This document shows positions 34,260 to 45,481 of a stretch of DNA of 64,000 bases, in pieces. A program made the position numbers and the translations under genes. How positions within the stretch are numbered: the stretch's first letter is position 1; each line of letters opens with the position of its first letter. This DNA comes from Triglochin maritima (lineage: Eukaryota; Streptophyta; Magnoliopsida; Alismatales; Juncaginaceae), in NCBI GenBank assembly GCA_963682175.1, contig OY821786.1, forward strand, positions 32,791,501-32,855,500, in the 5' to 3' direction. Under the pieces are notes generated by a model. That model did not search any database. It was not told the origin of the DNA and worked only from the letters and a program-made list of their open reading frames with translations.

Positions 34260-35540
34260 GATGGTTCTTTCAGTGTGATAAGTGTGCAATTGGAGCTTCG
34301 GAGCACCAACAATTGGATTCTTGCCAGCTCTTCTCTACTCATCTGCTTCTCGGGACAAGTTGGGTAAGTGGATCTTTTAGTTAGTTAGGGTGGTTGCCTC
34401 GGTTCAGCTTTCTAGGATACAGGAGTGCTCCATCATTGTTCGGATCGTCGATCGGGTTCGAGCTTCCCAAACTCGATTGCTCAACTTTCAAGACTATCTA
34501 TGTCCCTTGTTCCTAAACGTACTCCATTGAACCAGACCCAGAAAGGTACCTTCTCGCTTTCTCCGCTTCGACCGCCTCCACACCCTAGCTCGCCTAGAAT
34601 CCTCCTTTTGGAGCCGGCCTGGCTCGGGTGCAATGGAACAAGATCTTGCGCATGAGTTGAGACGTGGGACCTCCCCAATCGGGAACAAAGCCCCATAGAC
34701 TTTGTTTTGAAGCAAAGAAGGAATTGTTCAGCTGTAAACGCTTGTGCACGACAAGTAGGACATAGAGTGTCGAGCTAACACGAAAGAACGAATCTGGTCA
34801 TTGGCGGTAGGACAACTCGTGTGGAACACAACATCACGAAGCTCGTCCATGGTAGCATGAGCTAAAAATGAATCACAATCTTTGTGAGGCCAAGCGTTAT
34901 GGTAGCCGTCAAGGAAGAACCTAATAGTTGTCCCATCCCCGGTCTTGTGGAAGAAACAATCTTATGCCAAGTCACGTACACGCAGAACACCACGCCATGC
35001 CCACGAACAAACCAATGGTGGGCGCGCCTGCCAAAGACGCTTCCTGCCTTAGCCATTAAGGCAATAGGAACTCGCGGGTCCTGTTCACTACCTGGCTATA
35101 AGGAAGCCAGTGAGGACGTAACTCAAAATGCCTCCCACTAAGGTCCAGATTAGGCCTAGGACGGAGCTTAGCTCAAAGGTTACAGCTTGGAGACCAACAA
35201 GGTTCGTCCACGGAGGGTGAGTCAGGGCCTAAGATCAGGCTGAAAGACGTAGTCGATGGACAACAGGTGAATATTCTTGTACTACCCCTTGTTGGTCCCA
35301 AGGGACGGAGGAGGCTAGGTTACTGCGTGCGATCGTATACTGAGGTGCTCCCCGTCAGTTGTTGGAACGACGCGAGGCGAAACAGAGATCAGATACAACT
35401 CGCTCTGCTGCAGTGGATGGCAGAGGGTTCGTAGTACCCGAATGTGTGTGTTATCGAACTCTTTCCTTTTTTCTTATGGACAGAGTCAAGAAAACATGAC
35501 TGCGTCTTTTTGATAGCATTCTCTCCGGCTAGGAAATTCG
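34260..35540 (+). other. Probable nuclear insertion of mitochondrial DNA (NUMT)
   Basis: The base composition changes abruptly to roughly half GC between AT-rich flanks. A segment at 35195-35328 is recognisable as mitochondrial large-subunit rRNA. Text at 34600-34700 (ggagccggcctggctcgggt) and 34880-35100 has the look of plant mitochondrial DNA, but I cannot name genes there. The block may join several mitochondrial pieces. Outer limits are estimates from composition. Confidence 0.6.
35195..35328 (+). rRNA. rrn26: Fragment of mitochondrial 26S (LSU) rRNA
   Basis: The segment contains gtccacggagggtgagtcag, the block aaagacgtagtcgatggaca, acaggtgaatattcttgtac and gggacggaggaggctaggtt. These correspond in order to bacterial 23S rRNA phrases (gtgagtc, aaaggcgtagtcgatggg, acaggttaatattcctgtac, gggacggagaaggcta). 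It is a short truncated copy inside nuclear repeats, so it is a relic. At least a few bases differ from the expected organelle sequence (for example attcttg for attcctg). Confidence 0.8.
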
Positions 35541-36754
35541 ATAAGTTGTCATTTTAAGGTCCTGCTTGTTTGACTTATGTTATTTGTTTTTAAGTGAGAT
35601 CCATTTATATTTTGTATTGACTATAATAGAAATATCTTAGAAAATAAAAAATCACCATAATTCTTATTTTCTCATGTTCTACTAATAGACACATATATTG
35701 CTATATAAATATTTTATTTTCAAAATACTAGTTTTTCGATAGTTAACTCAAACGAGACAATTATCAAAGTTGAACCATCTTTTATATTTTCAAACATCGT
35801 AAAAATTATTACACTCTTCAAACAATTATATTTTTAAACATCTTAAAAATTATTACTCTTCAAACAGTTATATTTTCAAACATCTTTAAAAAAATATTCT
35901 CAACTTTCATTTGTTTAGGGTTTTACTCTTACAATTTCAACTTTCGACTTTATTATATTCTCAACTTTCTTTTGCAGAGAATTTATCCACTATCTCTTTG
36001 GCAAAGAATATATTTTTGCTTTTCACCGTTCTAAACTTTCTTTTCACAACAACTCCGTATCTACAAATAAATATCCATTTTCTTAACAACCCCACGTTTG
36101 TCCAACAATTATGTTTGTAAGTTAAATTAATTATTTTATCCACGTTCCAATAATTATTTTTGAAGAAAAAATATGAAACATATTTGTATCAAATTTTATT
36201 AATAATTCATACAAAAAGATATAATTATATAAATAATATATATTTATTTGTAAAATGTAAAAACTGAGTTGAAGGAAAGAAAATAGTTGATTTCACCTCG
36301 TGCAAATGGAGCACTCAAAGGAAATATACGTCCGAGCAAAGAAAACAAGAGAGAGAATCGGGCCGAGTCATGTGAGTCAACCCAATACATTCTAGGATCG
36401 AACTGACATTGGCAAATTATGGTCCAAATTGTTTAGCTATCACGCAAGAAATGCACGGGATGGTTATTTCAGAGCGATGTGTGTGCAAATGTAACACTCA
36501 GAGACAACATAAGTCCTAGCGAAAGTAAGCATGCAAGCAAGTTAATCAAGTGAGACCAATAAAGAGCAAATAATCAAATTAGGACATCTGGTGAATAGAC
36601 AAATGTCAATTTCCTTCTCCAAATGGTAGAATAGAGCTATCACGCAGCACAGTGGTTTGGAGCTATCACGCAGCACAGTGCTATCATGGTAGAGCTATGT
36701 CAAGGGTTTCAACTTGAAGAAAGGATTCCTTGAATGCTCTATGATTGGTTGTGA
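35541..36754. other. AT-rich intergenic DNA, no gene
   Basis: 35765-35895 holds three copies of a 50-60 bp phrase (attttcaaacatc, aaaaattatta, ctcttcaaaca). 36640-36685 repeats gagctatcacgcagcacagtg twice. No gene is recognised. Confidence 0.55.
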
Positions 36755-36762
36755 CTTGTGAG

Positions 36763-37192
36763 TAGGTGTGTGGACGGGCCGGGTCAAACCCGTATACCCG
36801 GTCACCCGCCCCGGTCGGATACGGGTATGGACACAAAAACTCATATCCGTTTAAAAATTTAAAACCGTATACACGTACCCGTTTATCCGGTTAATAAACG
36901 GGTCGGGTACGGATATACGCATTACCCGTACCCGTTTATTTGTTAAGATATATTATATATTTTTATATAATATATTTATATGTTATACATTATATATTTT
37001 TATATATCCTATATATTTTATATACGCTATATTTTTTTATATATTATACCAGTCGTACCCGTTTACCCGTCCCGTACCCGCAAACTTAACGGGTATGGGT
37101 ACATGTATACATGTTTTTTGTCGGGTATATACCCGTACCCGCAAATTCCGCCGAGTACGGATAGAGGCATACTCAACCCGTTTACACCCCTA
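36763..37192. mobile_element. hAT-type MITE, 430 bp, acccg-rich arms and TA-rich centre
   Basis: Ends taggtgtgtggacgggccgg and, reverse-complemented, taggggtgtaaacgggttga. Flanks cttgtgag (36755-36762) and gttgtgag (37193-37200) match 7 of 8. The arms repeat cgtacccg/cgggtacgg and the centre (36950-37050) is a TA-rich hairpin-prone block. Confidence 0.85.
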
Positions 37193-37200
37193 GTTGTGAG

Positions 37201-37325
37201 CAAAGTTTAAAAATGCAGGATGCGGATTGGATGCGGCAATGCACCCCATCTTGCATATGCGGATGCGATGCGAGTGTATATGCGGTTTGCGATTTAATAA
37301 TTAAACAATATACATATATTAAGAG
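37201..37325 (+). mobile_element. Left arm of a possible older hAT-like element
   Basis: Starts caaagtttaaaaatgc. The complement of the end at 51425 starts CAGTGTTCAAAAATAC. The outer flanks are gttgtgag (37193-37200) and gttgtcag (51426-51433), 7 of 8 identical. Both arms are rich in gcggatgcgg. If real, everything from about 37326 to 50690 was inserted into it later. Confidence 0.45.
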
Positions 37326-37386
37326 AACTACTATTTGTCGTCCCAAAATTACTTAAATCGTCCGTCTAATTACCATTTTGCCGTTC
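37326..37386 (+). repeat. Probable left TIR of a MULE
   Basis: aactactatttgtcgtccca followed by aattaccattttgccgttc resembles the long MULE termini common in plants (runs of the type 'tttgccgccccaaaatt...taccattttgcc'). It precedes the MULE transposase by about 100 bp of leader. The matching right TIR was not found. Confidence 0.5.
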
Positions 37387-37439
37387 ACAATTCATTTAAT
37401 ACTCATTTCGTCTCGTCTCTTAAACAAAAGCTTCTATCT

Positions 37440-40350
37440 AAGTTTTCCTCACTTTCCAGTATCAACACCACGAAAATGTCTGACGAAACGTCTGGATCCG
37501 GTGAAGTAAGCCTAGTAAAAAAAATTCGTCCCGGGCGTTTGTCCTAGCCGGACGCCCCCCATGGACGAGGCACCTGGGTAGGGCGCCTCCCCCAATGGGG
37601 GCCGTCCTAGCCAGACGCCCTTTTTATGTGTGTTATTTTAAATTATTTCAAGTTTCATTGTAAGATTTTGGTGGTGATGAAGTAGATTAGAGTGAGCTCT
37701 TTGTAAGTACACAAGTATTTCCAACAATTGATGACGCAAATAAATGGGCGAAACAAGTTGCCATCGGAACTCGTTTTTTTGGTAATATCATCCTATGAAT
37801 TCACAATTAGATAATCAGAAGAATTGTTATATGAGACGCGATCGCAGAAATGAAATGGGTTCTCAGAATATGGATATTGTAGTACGGAAAAACATGAAAA
37901 AAGGGTTGCGGTTGTCGTTTTTGAAAAAGGTGGTCGAGCGACGGGAGCGTGATGGATGAGTCATAGTTTCTAATTGTACTCATGGTCAACACAACCACAG
38001 ACTTTCAGTTTACCCAGAGGGTCACCAACATATCAGCGGTCTTACTCCTGAGTCCAAGAAAGTTGTTCGTGATATGACTGAGACACAAGTGAAACCATGT
38101 AACATCTTGATGGCGGTAAAGGTTAAATTTCCGGAGGATAATCTCAATCAGAGACACATTTATAACTGTAGATAGTACATAAGGCAGATGAAATCTGAAA
38201 ACAAAAATGTCCCTCAGCAGTTTTTGCATCAGGTAGAGAAGTCTCGGTACTTGTATTGGATTCTGGCGGATGAAGAAACTAATGTCGTCACTCACACATT
38301 CTTGGCACATCCGACGTCAGTTTAGTTATTACAGACATACCCTTTGTAATCTGCATGGATTCTACGTACAAAACGAATAAGTACAAGATGTCTTTGTTCG
38401 AGATGGTTGGGGTGACTCCAAAAAACATGAACTTCCTCGTCGGCTATGCAATTATGAAGGATGAGACCGAGTCTAGTTACCGGTGGGTGTTGGTGAAGTT
38501 GCGGGATCAGTTATTGGGTACTGTCAGCCCGACTGCAATAATAACGGACCGAGAGTTAGGACTTATGCGACCAGTGAGAGAGGTTTTTCCTAAATCTGCT
38601 GATTTACTTTGCACTTGACATATCAACAAAGACGTATACAACTACGCATATCACGTATTCGGCAAGAAACAAGCAGTTTGCAGAGAATTTGAAGTGTGGA
38701 AAGTGGAGGAAAGTCACGCTTTCTACTTCAGAAACTGAGTATGATAGAGTCGTCTGTAATCTGAAATATTGTTTTAAGTCTTGGCCAACTATCACGGAGT
38801 ATCTGGAAGACACATGGTTAGTGCATAAAGGAAAAGTTTGTGTTGAATTGGACGAACAAAGTCCTTCATTTCGGCAACACTACGAACTGTAGAATCAAAA
38901 ACGCTCATTCGGCTCCGAAAGAGTGGATCACTACATCGATTGCAACTCTGGACACTCTTTTCGACCGCATGAACACGACTATTGAAATGCAGCTGACGAA
39001 TATTTGAAACTTTCTTGAAGAGTCGAGACGTCGAAATCTGACTAACTACATAAATGCTTTGTATCAGCATATAAATGGTCGAATTTTGCATCACTGCTTG
39101 TCGTTATTGAGTGAGGAGTTGAAGAGAATGCAGAGCTTAAGCATTCAAGTTGAATATTGTTGTGGGTGCACTTTTCTGACATCACATGTGATTCCTTGTG
39201 CATGTACCATACACGGTTGTATTAAGTCAGGCAAAGGAATTTATTTAGAGCAGATTCAGCCATTCTGGAAAACACTTGTCATTGGAGAAAGAGTCGAGAT
39301 GCCAGAGTTTGTGGATCAGTCATCACAAGACGTCGAGCATTTTTGGAACCTCATTGATGAGATTTCGGGGAGCGACCTTGCAGTAATTCGTATTGTCTCT
39401 TGTATTTTATATGCGTAGTTACACCCCGATCAGTCAAACTATCTAGAGTCCGCAGAAAATACTAAGATACGAGGTCGACCAAGGGGAATGTCGACACGTC
39501 GAGACCTGAGTGCCTTTGAGTATGCTAAGCGAAGTCATGGTCGATCTTCTAGTAGTCGGAGCAGGGGTCATGGTCGATCTTCTAGTTCATCTCGATCGTC
39601 CGTAAACATGAGTACAAGATCTGGTATGACGACATGTTTGTTGTTATTATTATTACTTCGTTGTTTTTTTTCTTCAGTAAACATGTTCTTCCAGTTATTA
39701 TATATAACTTTGCTATTTTTTCATCTTGTATTGTCCGGACGGATTGACGTCGATAACTTCTCATATGTTGATAGACTGTCAGGAATCATCTTACTATTTC
39801 TGGAGAGGTGGAATGATGTACGTGCTGATGACAACTGTGAAATTCGATGTGTTGCCGATGTTTTCCATGGTGGTCAAGACAATTGGTTTTACACATGTCG
39901 TGCGATTTCTAATTAGATAGGGGCGCATCCCATTTATGAGCACGTTTATTATGACAGTGTGGTACAAGCTTGTCAGCAAATTGATTGAGGCGGAGGACAT
40001 TGTGGTGAGGATCACTAAATGGAGATTTGGTGCGACTTGTTCCCGATTGTCAATTTTTACAAGTGTTCAGTTATGTCTTTCTCAATGGCAAGGGATGGTT
40101 TGTTGTACCCGTGTATTACAGTGCTACCTTGGGAGAGTTCATCTACCATGACGAAGCCATGTAGAGAGTTGATTATTGCTTATTTAGGGAGTTACACACA
40201 TTACATTCGCTTAGAATTAACTGAGGGATTTCCAGTACCTCCTATAGCGACCATGTGTTTTCAAATACGAGACGAGAGTGTTTCTGGATGGGAGGTGGAG
40301 TATGAAATTATGAGAGTATATTGGGACCAATTACGTAGTAGATTTTGATT
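37440..40350 (+). pseudogene. MULE (MuDR/FAR1-like) transposase with C-terminal OTU peptidase region
   Basis: Decayed but readable. The N-terminal part near 38000-38160 reads YPEGHQHISGLTPESKK. The catalytic core at 38343-38618 has MDSTYKTNKYKM (first Asp) and AIITDRELGLM (second Asp). It is followed by C-T-stop-H-I-N-K, where tga replaces the tgg of the conserved C-x-W-H. A SWIM-like CxCx(n)CxC stretch lies at 39140-39260 (CCGCTFLTSHVIPCAC). From 39740 to 40350 the text matches plant OTU-type cysteine peptidases: ADDNCEIRCVAD at the catalytic Cys (usual DGNC) and THYIRLEL at the His, ending VSGWEVEYE. Multiple stops and shifts make it non-functional. Confidence 0.78.
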
Positions 40351-40580
40351 GTAATTTGTAATGTATTGGTTAAATCACTATGTTTTTAATGTGTAATATG
40401 TTCGTGTTTTTTTTATCGTGATGTCTTTTTATTAGATTTCAAATTTAAAATGCATCAAATATAGCAAATAGGGAGAAGATATGTCCGTCAGAAATAAATA
40501 ATAAGAGTATAACAAGTAAGCAAATACAAATACAAATAATAAGAGTTCAACAGATAATAAAGTAAATAATGTACAAGCCG
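40351..40580. other. Spacer between converging MULE and PMD genes
   Basis: 230 bp AT-rich 3' flanks of two convergent genes. No feature seen. Confidence 0.5.
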
Positions 40581-41500
40581 ACTACAACTCATCATCTGAA
40601 TCAGGGTCGGAAATGCCCAACTGACTATTCCACGCTTGTATGAAGTCATCCCAACCTTCACATGCAGATCTTGTCTTCTTGTTCGGCATCTGGTCCCTAT
40701 AATCCAGAAATTGTTGCGCAAGTCGTATCGTCCTACTCATCCACTGGATATAACATCAAAATTAGTGTACATTAACAAGAAAAACAAAATAAACAATACA
40801 AATAAAAAATAACTTACAAAAACTTACCACATTGCCACATGTCCTATCTGGTGGTCTCTCAAGTCTTGGGTAGTACCGCGCACGAGAACTAGATGTGAGC
40901 ACCTACTGAACCAATCCAAATAATCTGCATGACAAGTGGAGGGGTCGCGGCTACGTGTGAGATCACCAAAGTGAAGTCGACCTCCTCTCGGAAATATCCT
41001 CCAAACCGATTCTGTGCTCGAAGCGTTGTACCTGACGTCGTACGACATCGCAATCGCAGACCGCACTGCATATTCTAGCGTCGGGATGTAAACTGGGATA
41101 ACCTGAACGTACCCTAACTGACGTAAGACGCGATCAGGCATATAAGGCTTCATGATATCCCGATAACAAATAACGCCCTTCAGGTTCAGGACCATAGGGC
41201 AACCACTTCACCTAAACATTTACACGTTAATAATAATAATAATAATAATTTAAATAAATGTGAATGGTATAGAGTTTTATACCTGCGATGCAATCATCTG
41301 ATCTAGCCGTCTACGAATGGAATGGAATCGCCCCTCGCTCTTATCCTCGGTCCGGACAACCCACATACGCGAACGGGGATGTCCCAACTCAATGATTTTC
41401 CGCTCCTTATGCGGGCGGAAAGGAGGAAAATACTCATATATCCAAACCTACAGCAGTGTAAAACAACGTCTCGCTATCCCCAACTGGCAATACAGGTATG
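40581..41500 (-). pseudogene. Plant mobile domain (PMD) protein, C-terminal part, disrupted
   Basis: On the minus strand three exon-like blocks: 41495-41285 (WIYEYFPPFRP, RTEDKSEGRFHSIRRRLDQM) ending at a gtataaaa donor; about 41205-40824 (NLKGVICYRDIMKPYMPDRV, RQLGYVQVIP); and about 40740-40581 (MSRTIRLAQQFLDYRDQMP, ending SDPDSDDEL then stop). This is the MAIN/MAIL1-like 'aminotransferase-like plant mobile domain' layout. It is split from its N-terminus at 47970 by insertion of element B. Confidence 0.78.
41496..41500 (+). repeat. Target-site duplication gtatg, left copy (element B)
   Basis: gtatg lies just before the left LTR of B and again at 47965-47969 just after the right LTR. Confidence 0.93.
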
Positions 41501-42701
41501 TGATGAGAATTATATTTATACCGCAAGTGCACGGCGTCTATGAAGACGTGGCAAGTACGGGTCGAACACAAGGAGGGAGAGATTTCGTAGTTGATGTTAT
41601 TTTCGATTAAGAGGAAGAGAGAGAGAAGAAATAAATGGGTTTTGAGATTTTTGGGTTTTAGTTATTTAAAGCAAGAAACAAAAACAATTAAAACTAAAGC
41701 AAGAACAAAGAAGTGAATTCCGTTGGGTGGAGGATTAGATTTAGGTTTAGAGTAGAGAATTACTAAAACTTATTGTAAATCATGTTAGTTATGAAGCATT
41801 ACAAGATAAATGACTTAACATAAACTCAAGTAATCAAAATACACTAATCATGAACTTAAAATAATAACATGCATTCATCATTCTCTAACCCTAATTCCAT
41901 CACCTCCACCCTTTGGAAAGAGTTAGAAACTCATGGAGGGAGGAAGAAGAAGGGGTCCTAGAGGAAGTAGAAAAGAAAAACAAGAATTAAAAGACATAAT
42001 TTTATTACTAAAATAAAGACAAATAAAAACAACAACTAAAAACTAGGTCTAAGGCCAAGGACCCCTCTAACATCGTTCTCGGGGCTATTTATAGTTGTTA
42101 CAAGAGACCTAAGTATAGAATTGGAGAGTACACGTGTCCAGACATGACTGGACAAAATTGGAGCACACGGATCGCCAAGGGGGCGGCGTTTCCGCCGCAC
42201 AAGGCATGTAATATGCGGCGATTTCGCCGCATAATCTTCTCTGATTTGGTCCAGATTTTGGTTGAATGTTTATGGTATGATTTGATCCTCCTTTACGCGT
42301 CTGGATTGATTCTTTCCATTGTCTTGAGCTCCGGATTAATTCCTTCCATTGTTGGAGATTTATATTTGATTTTTCTTTTAACTTTCTCCACACAATAACT
42401 TGGTCCTTTTACTTTGCAATCAGGTCCTTGGCATTTTGCAATTAAGCCCTTGACCTTTTTTGTAATTAGCTCCTTGAATGTTTTTATGCTTGGATGCATT
42501 TCCATTTGGAACCCGATAAACTTGAACTCGGTCTTTATGATAGAAATGAATCTTTTGCACGCGTTTATGCTCGGAATGTGGGTAATTTGCATTCGGGTCC
42601 CTGTATTCTGTAAATACGACTAAACACATACCTTAGTAGCATTTATTGATATAAAAGTAATCTAAATGAAAGACATATGATGCAATGTATGCAATGCATC
42701 A
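41501..42701 (-). repeat. 3' LTR of element B (left)
   Basis: On the minus strand runs TGATGCATTG to CTCATCA. Both ends are TG/CA. Small open frames inside it recur identically at +5263 and are not genes. Confidence 0.93.
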
Positions 42702-44005
42702 AATACCCCCACACCTAGATTTTGCTAGTCCCTAGCAAAGCAAAATATAAGAAAATGAAAACAGGGAAATCCTAACTCACTTTCGTAGGAATCACGGTTG
42801 CACTTAGCATGTGCAACAAGCCTTTAAACCTCTTTGTTTCCAAGGAGGAGGAGTGTTGTCTCCTGAGGGTTTTCAGCGGATATACCCACAAAATCCTAAA
42901 TCAACATTTCATTAATAGTTCTCAATATCCCTACCTCAACCTTATACATCTTACTGAGAATTCTTGCATGCTCATTATACAATTCTAACTCATTAAAAAT
43001 ATGACTTGGTCTTTGTTCCTCCAACATTCACACCACTAACCCTTCTAAACATGTTATCACTTAAATTATTTTGCACGCCTCCTCTGGTGGTGAAGTATCA
43101 TTTGGATCAACCATGGCATGGATCATTCTTTTAGCTTTGGGCCTTGAGTATCTTAAAGTATTTTTTTCTTTTCCGTGATTCAACACATTTGCTTTTCCTT
43201 TTTGACACTTATACCCTTTTTGCATTCGTGTAGCGAGTTTGGTCGATAATCCCGAGCTGGAAGACTCAAGTTACCAGGTTTCAAGATACCCCTACGGACC
43301 AGTGACTCGAAGGCTTGGGCTTTTGTAATCATTTTGCAAAATGTGTTTTCCTCACTTTATTTTTTTATTTTTATTTATTTATTTATTTTTTTACTTTTAT
43401 TTTCCTCAAGGCTTAATTGCTATTAGAAGTCCACACTTCCCGGTATATTTTCCTCAACCTCTGCTTTTTATCAACCACTTCAAAGATTTGATTCATCCAA
43501 TTTAAGTGCATACATGTCTTAAAGGGCAATGGGTTATTTCTTTGGAACTTAGATTTATGTCACAAATTCTACAAGCAGAACTATATAATAAGGAACAACA
43601 ACTCAATACAATTTGTACACGGGTTTTAGCAGTTCAATCTTAAGCTATGTCATGAAACATTGATGATTTTTTTTTTAAACAGAAATATATATAGATAGAC
43701 ACCCCCCCACACCTAAATCATGCATTGTCCTCAATGTATGCGAGCAAGATAGTACATGGATTTATGCATGAAAAAGGAAAGATCTCACCAACGTGAAGTA
43801 CAAAGGAAAGTTCATGGCTCTGTTGATGGACAAAAACCCGCATTCCCTCAAAAACCTGTGAGATGCTAAAGAAGGGATAAATACAACAGATTTTATTTTA
43901 TTTTATTTTATTTTATACTTATTGTTATACATATATAACTATGTACAAATATAAGTTCCCATCTTCATTTGTCAAGAGACATCAAATGGAAACCTCAAGA
44001 GTGGG
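42702..44005 (-). other. 3' untranslated interior of element B
   Basis: 1.3 kb with no gene on either strand. A pyrimidine-rich run at 43345-43410 and tttta repeats at 43895-43915 are the only visible structures. The purine tract lies at 42702-42718 (minus). Confidence 0.7.
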
Positions 44006-45481
44006 TCAGTGCACCTGAAAAGGGAACATGACACCACGCGGGGTCAGAATATTCATGCGTGGGCCCCCTTCACAAAGAGCACAAGAAGAAATGAGAGGTT
44101 CATGAATTGGACGCAAAAGCGTCTCACACAAAGGATCAAACTGAAAGAACTTGAACCTCTCGAGAGTTTGGGAAATAGGGAGCAACGGAAGAAGAGTTTC
44201 TTCCGTTGCGGTACTGAAGTTATGATCGTCAATCCAAACTCTCCAACCAACTGGCTGGTGCGTCGGAACGAGGTCAGGAGCCTCGTTAGGCAAGTCCGAC
44301 TCACCGGGTAAACATAAAATGGGTCTCATACCCAAGGTATCCTCCAAGGAACTCCTAATACCCTCATGAGCACTGTAGTCGTTTGATGTTCCATCATTTC
44401 CAAGATGATCAGGAACGATAGTGAGAGGCAAACTCTCATCAGGTTGTTTGAAATTGAGGGTGCTAGGGAGCTCTTGCTCCACCGGAAGTGAGTCCTTAAG
44501 AGGCACAACATGAAGATCATGTGGCTCAAGGGCCACGGGGCACGAAGATAAGGCACAATCCTGGGCCGACTCATGATGAAATTGGTCAATGTGTATCGAA
44601 TCCTCCACTAAGTGATCGTGAATTGAAACCCCAAGTCCTTCAGACTGACTAGGAGTTTGGCTTTGACAGATTGTGCTTTGAATTTGTGGATGTGGTGGTG
44701 GTTCGATATCAAAAGGTGGATCCTTATGTTGACACGAAAAGTTACTCTCCTTACGTTCACCTAATTGTTGTATCATTTGACTCAAATGCGATGTTATATT
44801 TTGTACGGATCGTTGAGTGGATTCCATGTACGTAAGGAAAGTTTGTTCCAAGGAATTAGGTACGTGATCAGCTATGAGGTCCAAGTTTGAGCTTGTGAAA
44901 TTATGGGATTGGGTGTTGTTGGGCTGAGAATAATGATTTGACGTGGGGAGTGGGTAGAATTCTGGGTATTCGGGAGGAGGATACTGAGGTGAAAATGAAG
45001 TATAAGAATTTGGATAGGAATTGTTTCTCCACGAATCCATCACTCTCGGGTTGTACGCGGATGCGTAATAGTCATTTTGAGCGTTTTGGGAAAAAGTATG
45101 CTCATACTCAGGCTCTGGGGGAACATAAGGGCATTCCCCGATAACATGACCACTCAACCCACAACAGTCGCATGGTACGGCTACTGGAGCCACCGGTGCA
45201 CTCATGTTGTCTGTCCTACTCATAAAAGAGGCAAAAGCTTGTTGTAAATTCTCAGTTTGTTGACCAACATATGATCCGATATAACTAGATTGTGGTATAG
45301 CAGTCGGTTCCTCTCTCATGTTACCCCAATATGAAGATTGCTCAGTCATACAATTAGGATTGTCCCACCCATATGGGGTGTTGGTCTGAGCCACCCCATG
45401 TTGCATGGTTTTAGAATACCAGGAAGCATTGTCCTGGTCCCAACAATGATATGAATGGTTGCTCATGTAACCATCCATCAC
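44006..45481 (-). CDS. Gag-like protein of element B with one CCHC zinc knuckle
   Basis: An uninterrupted 491-codon frame, the only gene of element B. It is rich in Asn, Gln, Ser, Tyr and Pro. A perfect C-x2-C-x4-H-x4-C knuckle lies at about residues 108-121 (CDCCGLSGHVIGEC), as in retrotransposon nucleocapsid. A helix-like segment follows (SLEQTFLTYMESTQRSVQNI), then an acidic, Pro/His-rich tail ending RGVMFPFQVH. I see no standard capsid domain upstream of the knuckle, so this looks like the C-terminal half of a gag with a long linker, or a reduced gag. With identical LTRs, the frame is probably still expressed. Function beyond RNA binding cannot be claimed. Confidence 0.7.
   Translation of the reverse strand: MMDGYMSNHSYHCWDQDNASWYSKTMQHGVAQTNTPYGWDNPNCMTEQSSYWGNMREEPTAIPQSSYIGSYVGQQTENLQQAFASFMSRTDNMSAPVAPVAVPCDCCGLSGHVIGECPYVPPEPEYEHTFSQNAQNDYYASAYNPRVMDSWRNNSYPNSYTSFSPQYPPPEYPEFYPLPTSNHYSQPNNTQSHNFTSSNLDLIADHVPNSLEQTFLTYMESTQRSVQNITSHLSQMIQQLGERKESNFSCQHKDPPFDIEPPPHPQIQSTICQSQTPSQSEGLGVSIHDHLVEDSIHIDQFHHESAQDCALSSCPVALEPHDLHVVPLKDSLPVEQELPSTLNFKQPDESLPLTIVPDHLGNDGTSNDYSAHEGIRSSLEDTLGMRPILCLPGESDLPNEAPDLVPTHQPVGWRVWIDDHNFSTATEETLLPLLPISQTLERFKFFQFDPLCETLLRPIHEPLISSCALCEGGPRMNILTPRGVMFPFQVH

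Noticed and set aside
34425..35141. Short frames in the mitochondrial insertion
   Set aside because: Overlapping on both strands, without similarity I recognise to mitochondrial proteins.
42109..42629. Small open frames repeated at 47372-47892
   Set aside because: They lie inside the two identical LTRs of element B, overlap each other on both strands and have no start context or family.
44009..44311. 100-codon plus-strand frame opposite the element B gag
   Set aside because: Shadow of the 491-codon minus-strand gene.
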